NCBI RefSeq assembly: GCF_052324685.1
Contig: NC_135221.1
Span: forward strand, 6,537,875 to 6,601,874
DNA: 64,000 nt
From: Brachyhypopomus gauderio
Lineage: Eukaryota; Chordata; Actinopteri; Gymnotiformes; Hypopomidae
Direction: 5' to 3'
Shown here piece by piece: positions 20,884-37,397 of the stretch. How positions within the stretch are numbered: the first letter of the stretch is position 1; every line of letters starts with the position of its first letter. The notes beneath the pieces are model-generated. The model saw only the letters and a list, made by a program, of their open reading frames with translations, did no database searches and was not told the origin of the DNA. The position numbers were made by a program, and so were the translations under genes.

Positions 20884-21184
20884 ATGTATATTTGATTTTG
20901 ATTTGATTTGACATCCACACATTGATATCGGTGTCTCAAAAGAGGTATGTGCAAGTTGCTAAATCAGCAGGTCTCGGGGATTGTTTGAGGGACTTTGTTT
21001 TTGTTTTTTAATTGATAGTTTTGGCTAATGACATGTTGTCATTTTATAATATTGCAAGATGTTATTGACTACAAATGTTCAGTTTGTTTTATGCACTTCA
21101 TAGGCTAACAGCAGTCGATTGAATGAGGAATGAATAAAAAAATTTGTCATAAATTTTGTGTTTTTTTTAGCTTTATTATTCAAT

Positions 21185-21530
21185 AAGGTGAATATGTAAA
21201 TTGAACTTGATTTCATTGAGATAGACTGACTTAATATTTTAAGGTGAATATGTAAATTGAACTTGATTTCATTGAGTTAGACTGACTGAATATTTTAAGG
21301 TAAATATGCAAATTGAACTTGATTTCATTGAGTTAGACTGACTGAATATTTTAAGGTAAATATGTAAATTGAACTTGATTTCATTGAGTTAGACTGACTT
21401 AATATTTTAAGGTGAATATGTAAATTGAACTTGATTTCTTTGAGTTAGACTGACTTAATATTTTAAGGTGAATATGTAAATTGAACTTGAGTTCTTTGAG
21501 TTGGACTGACTTGATATTAAGTTGTATGAA
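21185..21530 (+). repeat. 56-bp tandem repeat, about six units, near right end of the CACTA element
   Basis: Units begin AAGGTGAATATGTAAATTGA at 21185, 21241, 21297, 21353, 21409 and 21465 with a few substitutions. The array stops about 140 bp before the right terminus. It is unrelated in sequence to the 21-bp array at the left end. Confidence 0.93.
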
Positions 21531-21776
21531 TCTAATACAATTGAGTTGGTGTAAAAAAAACAAATGAGTTGAACTTACTTAAAAATTGATCAAGTTGAAT
21601 TTACTTAAAAAAATTGGTGCAGAACGTTGCCTTGATTTTTTTAAGTAAATCCAACTCATGATTTTTTTCAGTGTAGGCTTCAGTGAAGTTATCTCGCTAT
21701 ACAAATGACATTCATATTAAAGTCTCATCTCAAGCTTTTTGAGGTAACTGTGCGTCTAGCTGTTTGCGGTCATGGC

Positions 21777-21895
21777 ATGGACGTAATTTTGTAATAAAAA
21801 GTGGGGGGGACATGGATCGTTGCTATTTAAATATTTGGTTTTAACCGTAAAAACTGGGGGGACTTTTGAAAAAATTACGTCCGTGGGTCATGGAG
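21777..21895. mobile_element. Small inverted-repeat element (MITE-like), about 115 bp
   Basis: The left arm GGACGTAATTTTGTAATAAA is matched on the right by the complement of GAAAAAATTACGTCC. Both arms also carry a GGGGGGAC motif. There is no coding capacity, and no clear target duplication could be fixed. The superfamily is unknown. Confidence 0.5.
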
Positions 21896-22504
21896 AAGTT
21901 GGAGACGCACTTCAGGAACACTGCGTGGCCGCGTTTGCGTGGGCGGCTCCCGCGTAGTTACACGACTCCTCTTTCAAGGATCTTCGTCATTTAGGTGATG
22001 TGTGAACGTGCCAAATGCTTCACGACTTAATGCAAGATGTTGATACGGGATGTCTGACAATCTCTTACGAAAAGAGTTAGGCTGCCTATTTTTGGAGTGA
22101 AACGACTCCAACTGCGGTAAGCAACGATTTACTTACAATACAAAGTTGAACTTAACAAGACGTTCAACGTTTTAGTAAGATTATAATATTTAACTTACTG
22201 AGCTAAATTTAGTACAAGACAGTTCCACTGAAAACTTTAATGTAATATTAAAAGATACATTTAAAAGGTTCAGTAAGCTGTTTGTGTTAACACTACATTT
22301 CTGCTAATTGTGAATATTACCTCGAAGTTGTTCACAACTGAGTTTTTTTTCCTCACCCAGTAAGGTCGCCTAATTTTAACTTACATTACCGATCCCTAGC
22401 CGTAATAATTTTATTTTACCACTGAATACAGTTTCATTATGATAATGGTGTAAATTGAGTTTTTTTGTTTGTTTACTTTGTTTGTTTGGTTTTTCCTCAA
22501 GGTG
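21896..22504 (+). promoter_or_regulatory. Likely promoter and 5' non-coding exon region of the B3GNT2-like gene
   Basis: A donor-like AACTGCG/GTAAGC at 22116/22117 pairs with the acceptor at 22501. The sequence before it is relatively GC-rich (about 21900-21970). The region starts just after the CACTA element and the small inverted-repeat element. The call is inferred from splice-like signals only. Confidence 0.35.
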
Positions 22505-23959
22505 ATGGCCGTTTTCCTGTGCCGATATCGGCGGATCCTGCTCGTCTTATGTACCCCATTTATAATGGTACTGTGTCTATTTGTCTATGTCACTCTGGTT
22601 GTGTGTTTGACCATGGCACAAACCAGTTTACCTTTTGTGCCACTTGGCACTTCTTCCCTGGAAACATACTTCATAGCCAAAGGCTCTTCTGTAGACGGGG
22701 TCCAGGCCCCTCACCCTGAGCAGCCCTACTGGAGAGAGAAACTGATCAAAGATGGCTTTTGGAACTCAATACAGCACATCATGGATCGCCAGCACAACCC
22801 CATCCTACAATTTAGGACTAAGAAGTCACTCTCTATGTACCATTCAGATAAAAGCACATCGGTCTCAACACATTCACAATTTGCATGTCAACCAAATTAT
22901 GAAGTGATGTGGTCAATGCCAGATTATTTTAATCTGACGCCAGAATTGCAAAGATTTATCCTCTCCATGCACTGTAGAAACTACCCCCTGCTCATCGACC
23001 AGCCGGCGATATGTCCCAGTACACTGGCAGAGTCCCCTATGCTGCTGCTGGCCATTAAATCACAAGTAAAGAACTTTGAGAATCGTCAAGCCATCAGGCA
23101 GACGTGGGGGCGTTCGGGTCTGGTACAGGGACAGAAAGGCATGGGAGGAACAGTATGGAGGGTTTTTCTCTTGGCCAGATCTGATGGTTTAGAGAATTCA
23201 GAGGAACTTATGCACCTCGAGAAGGAGAGCAAAACGTACGGAGACATCATCATGTGGGACTTTATGGACACGTTCTTCAACCTGACACTGAAGGACGTCC
23301 TGTTCTGGCAGTGGTTCTCGGAGCACTGCCAGAATGCTCGCTTTGTGTTCAAGGGTGACGATGATGTCTTTGTGAGAACTCCAGCTCTCCTGGACTACCT
23401 ACAGACAGAGGAAGAGGTTCGCTTAAGAACACCCGACAATCACATGAAAATGGAGGACTTTGTCGCAGGAGATGTCATCAAATTTGCTATTCCAATACGT
23501 TCAAAAGCAAATAAGTATTACATTTCTGAGAGTTTCTATAAGGGAATGTACCCAACATATGCAGGAGGGGGAGGGGTGATCTATTCTGGCGCTTTGGTCC
23601 TTAGGCTCCTCCAGGTGTCTATGAGAGTTCACCTGTTCCCTATTGATGACGTTTATGTGGGAATGTGTCTTCAGAGGTTGGGGGTCATCCCTATTGTCCA
23701 TCCAGCCTTTCTTACTTTCGACTTCACTGATGACGAAGCCAAAGACCCTTGTGCTCACCACACCATCCTGCTGGTGCACAAACGCAGCCCCAGCCAATTG
23801 CTGAAGCTGTGGACAGAAAGCTTGATACCAAGTCCTCATTGCATCCAAACAACACTTCGAGTTAAAGTCCAACCAAAGAAAATAGCAAAGTTGAAAAGGA
23901 TGGCAAGAAAGCTTGTAAAAGAACCTGTCTTGAGCAAGAAAAGTCAAAGAAGATTTTAA
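22505..23959 (+). CDS. Beta-1,3-N-acetylglucosaminyltransferase, B3GNT2-like (GT31)
   Basis: A single coding exon gives a 484-residue type II Golgi glycosyltransferase. The ATG at 22505 was chosen because it follows a good acceptor (TTTTTCCTCAAG). A cytosolic RYRR stretch precedes a membrane anchor at about residues 11-36. Family motifs follow in order: CRNYPLLIDQP, LLLAIKSQVKNFENRQAIR, TWG, VFLLAR, DTFFNLTLKDVLF, FKGDDDVFV (DDD at 285-287, metal/UDP-GlcNAc binding), YPTYAGGGGVIYSG and FPIDDVYVGMCLQRLG. The family adds GlcNAc in beta-1,3 linkage to galactose, extending poly-N-acetyllactosamine. The protein is longer than B3GNT2 (about 397 residues) because of a longer stem and a lysine-rich tail of about 30 residues. 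An untranslated exon ending at a GTAAGC donor near 22116 is plausible. Confidence 0.9.
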   Translation: MAVFLCRYRRILLVLCTPFIMVLCLFVYVTLVVCLTMAQTSLPFVPLGTSSLETYFIAKGSSVDGVQAPHPEQPYWREKLIKDGFWNSIQHIMDRQHNPILQFRTKKSLSMYHSDKSTSVSTHSQFACQPNYEVMWSMPDYFNLTPELQRFILSMHCRNYPLLIDQPAICPSTLAESPMLLLAIKSQVKNFENRQAIRQTWGRSGLVQGQKGMGGTVWRVFLLARSDGLENSEELMHLEKESKTYGDIIMWDFMDTFFNLTLKDVLFWQWFSEHCQNARFVFKGDDDVFVRTPALLDYLQTEEEVRLRTPDNHMKMEDFVAGDVIKFAIPIRSKANKYYISESFYKGMYPTYAGGGGVIYSGALVLRLLQVSMRVHLFPIDDVYVGMCLQRLGVIPIVHPAFLTFDFTDDEAKDPCAHHTILLVHKRSPSQLLKLWTESLIPSPHCIQTTLRVKVQPKKIAKLKRMARKLVKEPVLSKKSQRRF

Positions 23960-26202
23960 CTGACAGCGTCGCAGATTAAAGATGGCCATGAAAGCCATAA
24001 GAAGGCACATATCTACCTGATGCTGTTATGGATTCATTGGTTTTTTGAATTATGGATTCATGTTCTAGCAATTTGGTCTTTTAGTTTCTCAAAAGAATTT
24101 AAACTCTCCAGCCAGTGTATGAGAAACACCTAACATATAGGTTTAAGATATGCAGTTTAGATGGATAGTGTTGGCATTATGGATTAGATTCCCAGACATG
24201 GAATATTCTTAGGATGGGTTTATTTTATAGTTCTGTTCTGTTTGTTATGTTGGCCCGGGCCACTCCTGAAGCTGAGACCAGTTACGTCCATGTGAATGTC
24301 TTTGTAAATACAATTTCTGTATAATATACCTTTAACCACCCACTTCTGTAGTCCCATCATCACTAACATTCACGCTGCTGTTCACCTACATCCGTTATGG
24401 TCCTCACGCCTAGACAGGCCGTAACACCAGCAAGAATTAAAATTAAGCTTGGATCATATCAGTTTATGTATTAATCCAGTTGCACCAAACTTCAATATAG
24501 TTCAATTAGGATCAAACTTTGTTTCAAATTTAAAGTAAACATAATTTTGGTCCTGTAAATATAAATAGATTACATTTATTCCTGTTGCTACATTACACTC
24601 AGATTCAAGCTGAGAGATTACATTATTTGCATCTTAAAAGCATATAATATGGATTGAGGAAAATTTTAATTCCTCAAATATTAAGGAACAACAACTTTTT
24701 TTTTATGATGATGATTTTTCAGCAAAGCCAAAGGCAACTGTGTGTGATAAGAAGGCCCAGAGAGCCAATACTATGGCTGATTGGCCAGGACCTGCTCAAG
24801 GGGTGGGCCTTTTGATAAGTCGTCTCTATGAAAGGCAATGGCAACCCATTAGGTGATCATGAATAATCCTGCCATTCCTACCTGATAATTCCCCTCTTGA
24901 TCTCTGCAACACCAATGAGATACATTACAAAACCCATCATATTGAAGCAAGAAATCCTTTCCAGAAAGTGCATTAGTGCAAACTTTCATTGTCATTAGAC
25001 TTTATTCATGAATTTGTAACTTTGTTGTCTGAATTTCTAAAAAAAAAACAAAGCACTCTTCACGTTCCTTTTCTAAAAGAAGCACTTCACTCAATTTATA
25101 TTAGGCTTTCTACATTTCCAGTACATCAAAATGGTATTCATGTTAACTTCCTACATCTTTAAACTTTAGTGCCAATGGGACACCTTCAGAAGTTCTTTGT
25201 AGTCTAGACTTAATCTATATCTGGTGAACATGCCCTAATAATAGTGTTTATTTTATAACTGTTGCCACTCTTAACGGGTGTTGTGTATGAATGGTACTAT
25301 GTAAAAAAATCTCAGTTAGTCACACTTCATGCGCTTGTATCACATACTTGCATACAGGCTCTTGTCTTCAAGGTTGAATGTGATGTTGCACAATGCACAT
25401 TGGGTGTCCATCCTCAGGGAGGACAGATCACTAAAACGCGACTCGCAGGTTTGACTTGTGGCCCCTGTTCAGGTGCTCTCCCTCTCTCAAGCCTTCCGGA
25501 ATGATCTGAATCCACTCCCAACAATCATAACTGATGACGCATCGCTTCTTTTCTTGTTCTAGTCTTCGTGATATGCTGACCTATGAGGTTGTAATCCCTG
25601 TTATGTCAGCGGCATTGTTGACTGGAGTATTTGCTCTGGATTCCTCAGCTTTGTTTCGGGTGTAAGTGTAGTGCATTGTGTATTTACTGTTCCATGTGTC
25701 TGTACATGTGACTGCACTAATATTAATGCATGCACACACAATCTCATTGTGTTATTGCCATTTATAAAAATGTTTATTGCCATATATACAAATAATCATA
25801 CAAATCATACAAGCTTTTTTTGTTTAACACAAAAAATCAGCTTCAAATGTATTATACAGTATTAATCCTGCTGGCATAACAATTGTTCAAACCTTCAAAA
25901 CATTTGGGAGGTAGCTTTTCCCAAATCAGCCGTAGAAATGTCACTGTATGCCACATATAATTCTGTATGCATAGAGAAAGAGGTGTGGATTAATCCTGCA
26001 CAGATGATTTCAGCACTTCTAGCAGTCTAGATGGATCTGGGAAACCGGGCCCTGTCCATCAACTCTCCTCCAGTTATGTTTAAAATAATTTTTCTTGGTT
26101 TTATAGTGATGACAATTGAGGGACTGTATTAAAGCGACTTGTTTTAACCTTTTCACGACAAAGGATAAATCCTGCGGAGTTCACCACCTAAATGTCCTCT
26201 GC
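23960..26202. other. Intergenic/3'UTR stretch between the B3GNT2-like gene and eif1ad
   Basis: This holds the 3'UTR of the upstream plus-strand gene and the 3' end of minus-strand eif1ad, which converge. The sequence is AT-rich and unique-looking. I see no convincing exon, RNA gene or repeat array. Confidence 0.5.
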
Positions 26203-27185
26203 TCACTTATTTTCCTCTTCCTCCTCCTCCTCCTCATCAGAGTCTTCCTCACTGTCACTGTAGAGAACAGTGGCCCGGTTTGTGTTTATGAAAAGATCGC
26301 GATCATCATCGGTGTCACTGCTGTCACACTCTTCTTCCTCTTGGTGCTGTTCATTGCTCTGTTCTTTCTCAGGCTCCGTCTTCTTCTCCTCACACACACC
26401 GTCTGTCATGAATCCTTTTGGCCTGCACACACCATTAAGTACAAGTCTCAAAGCTCTTTACTGTTAAAAAAAGGACTTTAAAAAACAACCAAAAAATGCC
26501 CTATCTGTTTTCATTCTAAAAATCTGTGCAAAATAAAAATGACCAAAATATTTCTCTAATTTTTTGGCTCAATATGCACAAACTACCTTCTGAACTACAA
26601 TCTAAAGCTAACACTATAGCCAATGTTGAACTAAAAATGCTTTAAATTTCTTCTCACCAGATGCCAAGTTTCCTCAGATACTGGATATGGTCCCTATACA
26701 GTATAGAGCTGATCTCGCCTTTCACCTTGTCACCCTCCTCAATAGGGTCTACGATCACAAAATCACCTGCCAGAAAAAACACAGTGGTGAAATAGAGGTG
26801 AATAATTCAAATCTGGAAAGCAATGGCTTTCAATGAAGAGAAGAAAAGCTAGAGCTGACCTCTTTTGATCCAGATGTTCTTGCGAAACTTTGTGGGCATG
26901 CTGAGCAGAAATCTCTCGCCACATTCGGTCACAGCCTCATGGAGATTATTACCATTGGTTCCCAAAATCTAGAGTATTTAAATTGGTTTACAATCTATGA
27001 ATGATTAGCACCATTACAAAGTTATGTGATGTCATAGCTTCAGTTATTTATGTATTCAATACTACAGATTATTCACCAAAACGGCAAATTCATCTCACCC
27101 TCATGATCTGCTGGTTGTCACTAGGTGTGACGTAATCTCCAAGAACTTCCTTGACGACGTGTTTGCGTTTGGTGGCCTGTGACAT
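26203..27185 (-). CDS. eif1ad: Probable RNA-binding protein EIF1AD
   Basis: Four coding exons on the minus strand, 27185-27099, 26968-26860, 26766-26658 and 26422-26203, sum to 525 bp and give 174 residues plus stop. The N-terminus [18 protein letters not shown] leads into an eIF1A/S1-like OB fold ([40 protein letters not shown]). A long acidic tail follows ([12 protein letters not shown] and an E-rich run). Length and exon layout agree with vertebrate EIF1AD (about 165 residues). EIF1AD is a nuclear protein related to translation factor eIF1A; its exact role is poorly defined. A 5'UTR acceptor (CTCTCAG, about 27210) precedes the ATG, so at least one upstream non-coding exon is likely. Confidence 0.95.
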
Positions 27186-27860
27186 CGCGGATAATTTCGA
27201 AAACGACCTGAGAGACAAATATAGATATTTTGGGGATTACTCAAAACGTCACTGTCAACAATCTACCAAAAATAATCTAGTGAATATGATCAGCACGAAT
27301 GCATCATTTATTAACCTACAATGGCTTGACTGTAGGTTGTCTACACTAAACTGTTTATTACTTTCTCCATCTTGTCGGAAAAGCGTTTTAAATTATTAAC
27401 AAGCCTCATCTTGTTGGTTATGGCGGGCTAATCAGCTAGCATTGATCTACTTGGAAGCAAATACAGGCAACGGACACAATGAAATATATCTCAAATGCCC
27501 TGCTCTCTAAAACAAGCATTAATCACGACCTAAAGGAATGTGAAATATATATTCATGCGACAGTTATTTCATAAGTCATCATTTCATTTGACGAGCACAA
27601 GCGAGGTTACGCTAACCGCTAGCGAATCTGCTAGAATGTTTGGTTAGACTGCTGCGTGAAACCTACCTAAGCAAATGTTTTACTAATTCATTCATATTGT
27701 TAAAGTCTGTACTTTTTTAGAAAGTTACATACCTAGGAACTGTACATAAAAGTTAGAACTTATTGGGGGTTTTAGTGTTTGGTTCATCGAGGAAATATTT
27801 CACACGCAGTAAAGCTCCTGAATGCGTCGGAACCACGTGCAACCTGCTTCCTGTTATTTC
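27186..27860 (-). promoter_or_regulatory. eif1ad 5'UTR and promoter region
   Basis: On the minus strand an acceptor lies near 27210, and a donor-like TTCCTAG/GTATGT lies near 27731. This suggests a non-coding first exon at about 27733-27850. The sequence at 27825-27935 contains several CpGs and TTCC motifs, as in housekeeping promoters. The call is inferred. Confidence 0.35.
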
Positions 27861-29110
27861 TAGTCGCGAGATCCACTGGCATTGTGGGAAATGTAGTCAT
27901 GCAGAACCTAAGACTCGTCATAGCGCCCTTCCTTGCGAGAACAATTTAAAAAGAATTGCCATGAACGGCAAAGACACATTTGGGAATTTAAGGACTTTAT
28001 TCAGCAGTTTTCTTTGACATTTATGACAAAAAGCTTATTTGTTAGTTTAAACCATGCAAAAAGTAGCAAGCAGTCACTAAGATTTCAAAAACACAGCATT
28101 GATAACAGATTGGAGAAATATCACCTGTGTATAATATAATTTTTAAATTATGATATTACTGCTGTGTTCAGTGCACTTTCGACGCGGAGAAGCAGTGTGT
28201 TTTCTTGAGTGTAAAATAATCATGTCCACTAAACAAGGTTAATGCAAAAAATCACTGAGATTTCAAACATCTGACATTAATTCAAATGTGTTTCACTATC
28301 TCCAGAAATGACAACACGGGTTAAGTATTCGTCTGCCAACAAGTTCAGTAATCAATAGCAGTACGCAGTTATGACACAGCAAAAGTGAAATGTCAGCCTA
28401 CATCATTACAACAAACTGGATAAAACAACCTATCTATAATCATATGATTATTGCAATGTTACAGTAGTGCTTTCAAAAACAATTTGAATGTTAGTTAAAA
28501 AGTTCATACACACAATTATAATATACCATAATAAAACACAAGTCAATCTAAAAATGTCATCTAATGATTTTACCCTTCTTATTAGTTGCCAGTGTCAAAA
28601 TGTTATGTTTGTAACGGAAATGGAGGTAATGAGAGTAGTTCATCCTTTATTTTAATACCATTTGTTATGTGCTTGTGCCCAACTAATACAAGATATTAAT
28701 GAAAATTCCCCTCAACATTTGTGCTAACTGCAAAGTCATGATAAAAGTACAACATACTAGTTTAAGTACAACTAGTTTAAGGTGTGAGGAGCAGCTAATT
28801 AAAAATGGAAATCATTTTTCCACTTACTATCACCCAAGAGGTAACACACAGAGTATTACTCAGTGACATTAATAGTCAATAACATACCATATTGGTATGT
28901 TACATGTAACATTTCCTGCATTGTTATGGTTAGAAATTCAATGCAGTGGAAATCAATTTAGCAAACTAGTGATGTCATTATTTTGTTTGTTATGAAAAGA
29001 AGACTGGTAGTGATCATTTTGTAGACAGGTATAGTCTATAGAGATGAATTCACAAGTCACAGCTTAAGCTGGTTCAACACCTTCATGATATTCATTACAT
29101 ATAGATAGTA

Positions 29111-29112
<2 letters not shown>
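27861..29112. other. Intergenic stretch between eif1ad and ctsf
   Basis: AT-rich sequence without convincing exons. Its right part is the probable ctsf 3'UTR on the minus strand, with an AATAAA on that strand at 28651-28646. Confidence 0.5.
28646..28651 (-). promoter_or_regulatory. Candidate ctsf polyadenylation signal
   Basis: AATAAA reads on the minus strand about 530 bp downstream of the ctsf stop codon. It is a plausible poly(A) signal, and other variants nearer the stop are possible. Confidence 0.3.

Positions 29113-29165
<53 letters not shown>
29113..29165. repeat. (GT)n microsatellite at ctsf 3' end
   Basis: A pure GT tract of about 52 bp starts 10 bp beyond the ctsf stop codon (29176-29178, minus strand), so it lies in the immediate 3'UTR. 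Confidence 0.95.
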
Positions 29166-29166
<1 letters not shown>

Positions 29167-29175
29167 ATGTGTTCC

Positions 29176-34222
<5,047 letters not shown>

Positions 34223-34946
34223 GTCGTCCAGTCCTCAGTGCAGAAGGACCGAAGATAAATACTTGAAATTTGATGCGGCCTACAGACTGTTTGCTTTTCA
34301 GATAAATATCGAGCAGCTCCCAGTTGAAGCGAGTCAGACTGCACCAGCTGACATGCCCATAATAAATATGTCGCTCCGCAAGACGCAGTGACGCAGATTA
34401 TCCCTTTACACGCTCAAACGTGGACGTGATGTTTCCTCTATTTGTTAGAGTTAACTCTGTTATTACTGCTTAGTCATTACTAGTAATTAATTTTTAAAGT
34501 AATTTTAAAAATTAATTACTAAAGTAAGTAATTTTTTTTCCAGGTTCATACATTCATCTTTGAAAGCAATGTAGTAACAATTCTAGATTTGTTATATGAT
34601 TAAAGTATAGTGTAACACATAGTGTCTTTATGCCAGTTCTTCACAAGAATAAAAAAAACTATGAATTTTCTGTATCAGAAATTAATCGTACAAAATAACA
34701 TGTTTTTTTTTGCCTCTTTCCATTAGAATTTCGGATTTAATCCGCGTAGTTATTTTAGGCCATCTAGCGGCAAGGAGGATGAACTACATCTGTCCGTCAC
34801 TGTATGTGTTCCGTGTAAAGAGCCTAATAAAGTAACCCAATGCTTAGCCACGCCAGCTAGCAAATATAGCCCTTTTACAGGACTCGACGTGTTGAGTATT
34901 TAAAGTTTCCCTTTCAGATATTTTCCTCTTTAAAAGTGACACGTAA
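34223..34946. promoter_or_regulatory. Divergent promoter region between ctsf and trpt1
   Basis: The 724 bp between the two start codons drive genes in opposite directions. They hold a perfect 17-bp-arm AT palindrome at 34482-34520. No TATA box or other definite core element could be assigned with confidence. Confidence 0.5.
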
Positions 34947-36183
34947 ATGGACTGTCAAAATCCAGGGAAAAGCAGAAGAAGACGAGGGGGTCGTGGAACT
35001 CGAGACGAGGTCCGGGCAGTTGGCTATTTTAGTTGGCTAAAGTTGCTTAATGAATTTGCTGTTTTACAGCTACCATGTCCGTGTATACCATGTTTGTCTC
35101 TAGCTGAGTCTTCTCTATGCCTTTCTATTAGGGCAGAGATGTACGTTTGTCAAAATCACTGTCTTATGCTCTAAGACACGGCGCCTGTAAAATGGGGTTT
35201 CGCATGAGCTCAGGTGTGTGAGTATATGCTTTATTTTCACTTATCACTTTATCACACACACCTTACTGCCTGGTTGGGTTGTACCTGACAGGTGTGTGTG
35301 TAGTACTAGATGTTATATTCTGTTTTTTATTTCTGTTATTTATTGTTTGTTTCTTCTCTTCTTGTTGGAGTGCAGATGGCTTTATTTTCGTGGATGAACT
35401 TCTCAGTCATCAACATTTTAGTTCATTTTCACTGGAGGATGTAGAGAGAGTGGTGGCCACAAATGACAAACAGCGCTTCAAACTGCAGAACCACCCTGAA
35501 AGTGGGCGTGTCCAGATCCGGGCCAATCAGGGACATTCTGTACAGGTCAGTAGCGTACAGGACAGGTTCAGTCAAAAAAATTATTTATGTTTTTTTTACA
35601 TGACCAACATTTAGTCGATTTGCTCTGTCTTTTACATCCTAGATGTCTGGACGATCTATTAATTGTCATTGTATTGTCTGGTCTCCTGACATCCACTCAT
35701 GTCTTGTCTAGGTTGAAGACCTGGAGCTGAGACCAGTAGTGTCTGATGATCCAGACTGTCCGCAGGAGGCTGTTCATGGGTCTTACATGATGCACTGGGC
35801 CTCTATACGCAGCCAGGGTCTGAGCAGAATGACCAGGACACACATACACCTGGCACCGGGGCTTCCTGGAGAGGGCCGGGTTATTAGTGGTGGGAGTGAA
35901 TTTGATTCACTGATTTTCTTTGATTTTCATTAAATCTATAAGAAACAAAATAAGGCAGCAGGTTGCCAAACACGTCACTGAAGAGATGCTACAGTGTTGG
36001 TAGTGAGCAGTCAGGAGGCTTCTTCTATAGAATTGGTTTGTCACTTAGCCTGGTCTACGTTTCTATGTCTCTACAGCCTTTCCTTAATAAACATCATCTC
36101 AGCCTATTCAGAATGTGGGTGTCCATTTACCAGAAAAATCTAGATCAAATTATCAGATCATATTATAATCATATTAAATATCA

Positions 36184-36249
<66 letters not shown>

Positions 36250-36830
36250 AAATATATGATATAAAATGTTATTTTATAAAATGTTGTATTATTATTATAT
36301 AAAATATCATATTATTCTGAAACTATATAAAAGTCTGCTAATCTGTAGGTGTTTAGTGGATAAGGAAACTGACCAAGGCGTTAACAGCATTAACAGCACC
36401 TGCATCTAATAATTATTTTCATTTATAAAAATGTATTTTACTTTTGCCAGGTATGAGAGGGAATTGTGATTTAGCTGTGTACATTGATGTCCCAAAAGCT
36501 CTGTCAGGTACAAATAAGCAACAGAAATGTTTTCATTCTTACATACTCTCAGTGTAAACTGGCCTGTCGGATTTCAATTGATATATTTTTCCTTTTCTCT
36601 TTTTTACAGATGGAATAAAATTCTACTGGTCTGAAAATGGAGTGTTGCTGACACCAGGTGGCGCAGACGGGCTGTTGTCGCCCCGATATTTTTCACGTGC
36701 ACAGAGACTGAAACCTTCACGTGAGTCTCTCACATTGGCTCATTCATTGTATTAGAATGTCAGTCGGTTCAGTCGCTTACTGTAGTTTCTGTGTCTTTTC
36801 ATTACAGAATGTGAACTCGAACTGCAGTAA
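34947..36830 (+). CDS. trpt1: tRNA 2'-phosphotransferase 1
   Basis: Seven exons: 34947-35009, 35132-35213, 35376-35545, 35712-35889, 36451-36507, 36610-36720 and 36808-36830. They total 684 bp, 227 residues. The arginine-rich start (GKSRRRRGGRGTRDE) precedes the KptA/Tpt1 domain. Conserved blocks are RDVRLSKSLSYALRHGA, FSLEDVERVV, KQRFKL, IRANQGHSVQ, VHGSYMMHW and RTHIHLAPGLPGEG. The family removes the 2'-phosphate left by tRNA ligation by transferring it to NAD+. The first intron has a weak donor (GAG/GTCCGG); exon 2 was set at the TATTAG acceptor because only that joins in frame to GRDVRL. The gene is divergent from ctsf and convergent with fermt3. Confidence 0.93.
36185..36246 (+). repeat. 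(ATT)n microsatellite in trpt1 intron
   Basis: About 20 ATT units lie in the intron between the exons ending at 35889 and starting at 36451. Confidence 0.95.
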
Positions 36831-37397
36831 CAAATAGCTGTATCACTAAAGCAGCTACATATTAAAGAGAGCTATCTAATAGGAGCCAGTTACTGGCTGT
36901 GGTCTGCCAACAGTGATGAGGAAGCTTTTCTGTGATAATGTGAGACACTGCAGGTCAGTGTAATGCATATTGTGGTGAAAATGATAGGCAGCTGTTTCCC
37001 TTGCTGTCAGCTGAATTATAAGGGCTGTGGCTTCAATGCCAGGAGACTCCCACAAGAAAAGTGGCACAATGTGGAATCATATTTTGTCATCATTTATTGT
37101 GAAGTAATTCAAAAGGTTTCTTTATATTCAAAAGTATTCAAAAGGAATTTATCTGCATGTATCATGAATCAGAATGAATGTTTTAGACATGTACATGGCA
37201 CAAATCAGTCAATAAATATATATGAAATTTAAGTATGAACAATAAATCATGTTGTTGTTCGAATGTTAAATGAGTGATCTTTCAAACACAGGAGTAAGCT
37301 ACTAAAGTTGTCATTAAAACAGCTATACACCCTGAGACTAGCTGTTTAAACACTGCACGGTTTCACTGAGCTCCTCTTTGATATGGACCTAAAAATA

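Larger units (their letters stand above)
13526..21673 (+). mobile_element. EnSpm/CACTA-like DNA transposon, 8.1 kb, two genes
   Basis: The left terminus CACTGAAAAAAAT at 13526 is matched by its complement ATTTTTTTCAGTG ending at 21673, with TA on each side. CACTG ends with a 2-3 bp duplication are the EnSpm/CACTA pattern. The subterminal motif TTGGATTTACTT recurs in both ends in opposite orientation. Inside are a zinc-finger plus Tnp2-like transposase gene, a four-exon second gene in the same direction, a 21-bp tandem array near the left end and a 56-bp tandem array near the right end. The copy is damaged by one in-frame stop and one homopolymer frameshift. Superfamily assignment rests on termini and protein motifs, not on a database match. 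Confidence 0.8.

Noticed and set aside
34482-34520. Perfect AT palindrome with 17-bp arms between ctsf and trpt1
   Set aside because: Simple A/T composition with no flanking duplication or known element ends. Kept only as a note under the promoter region.
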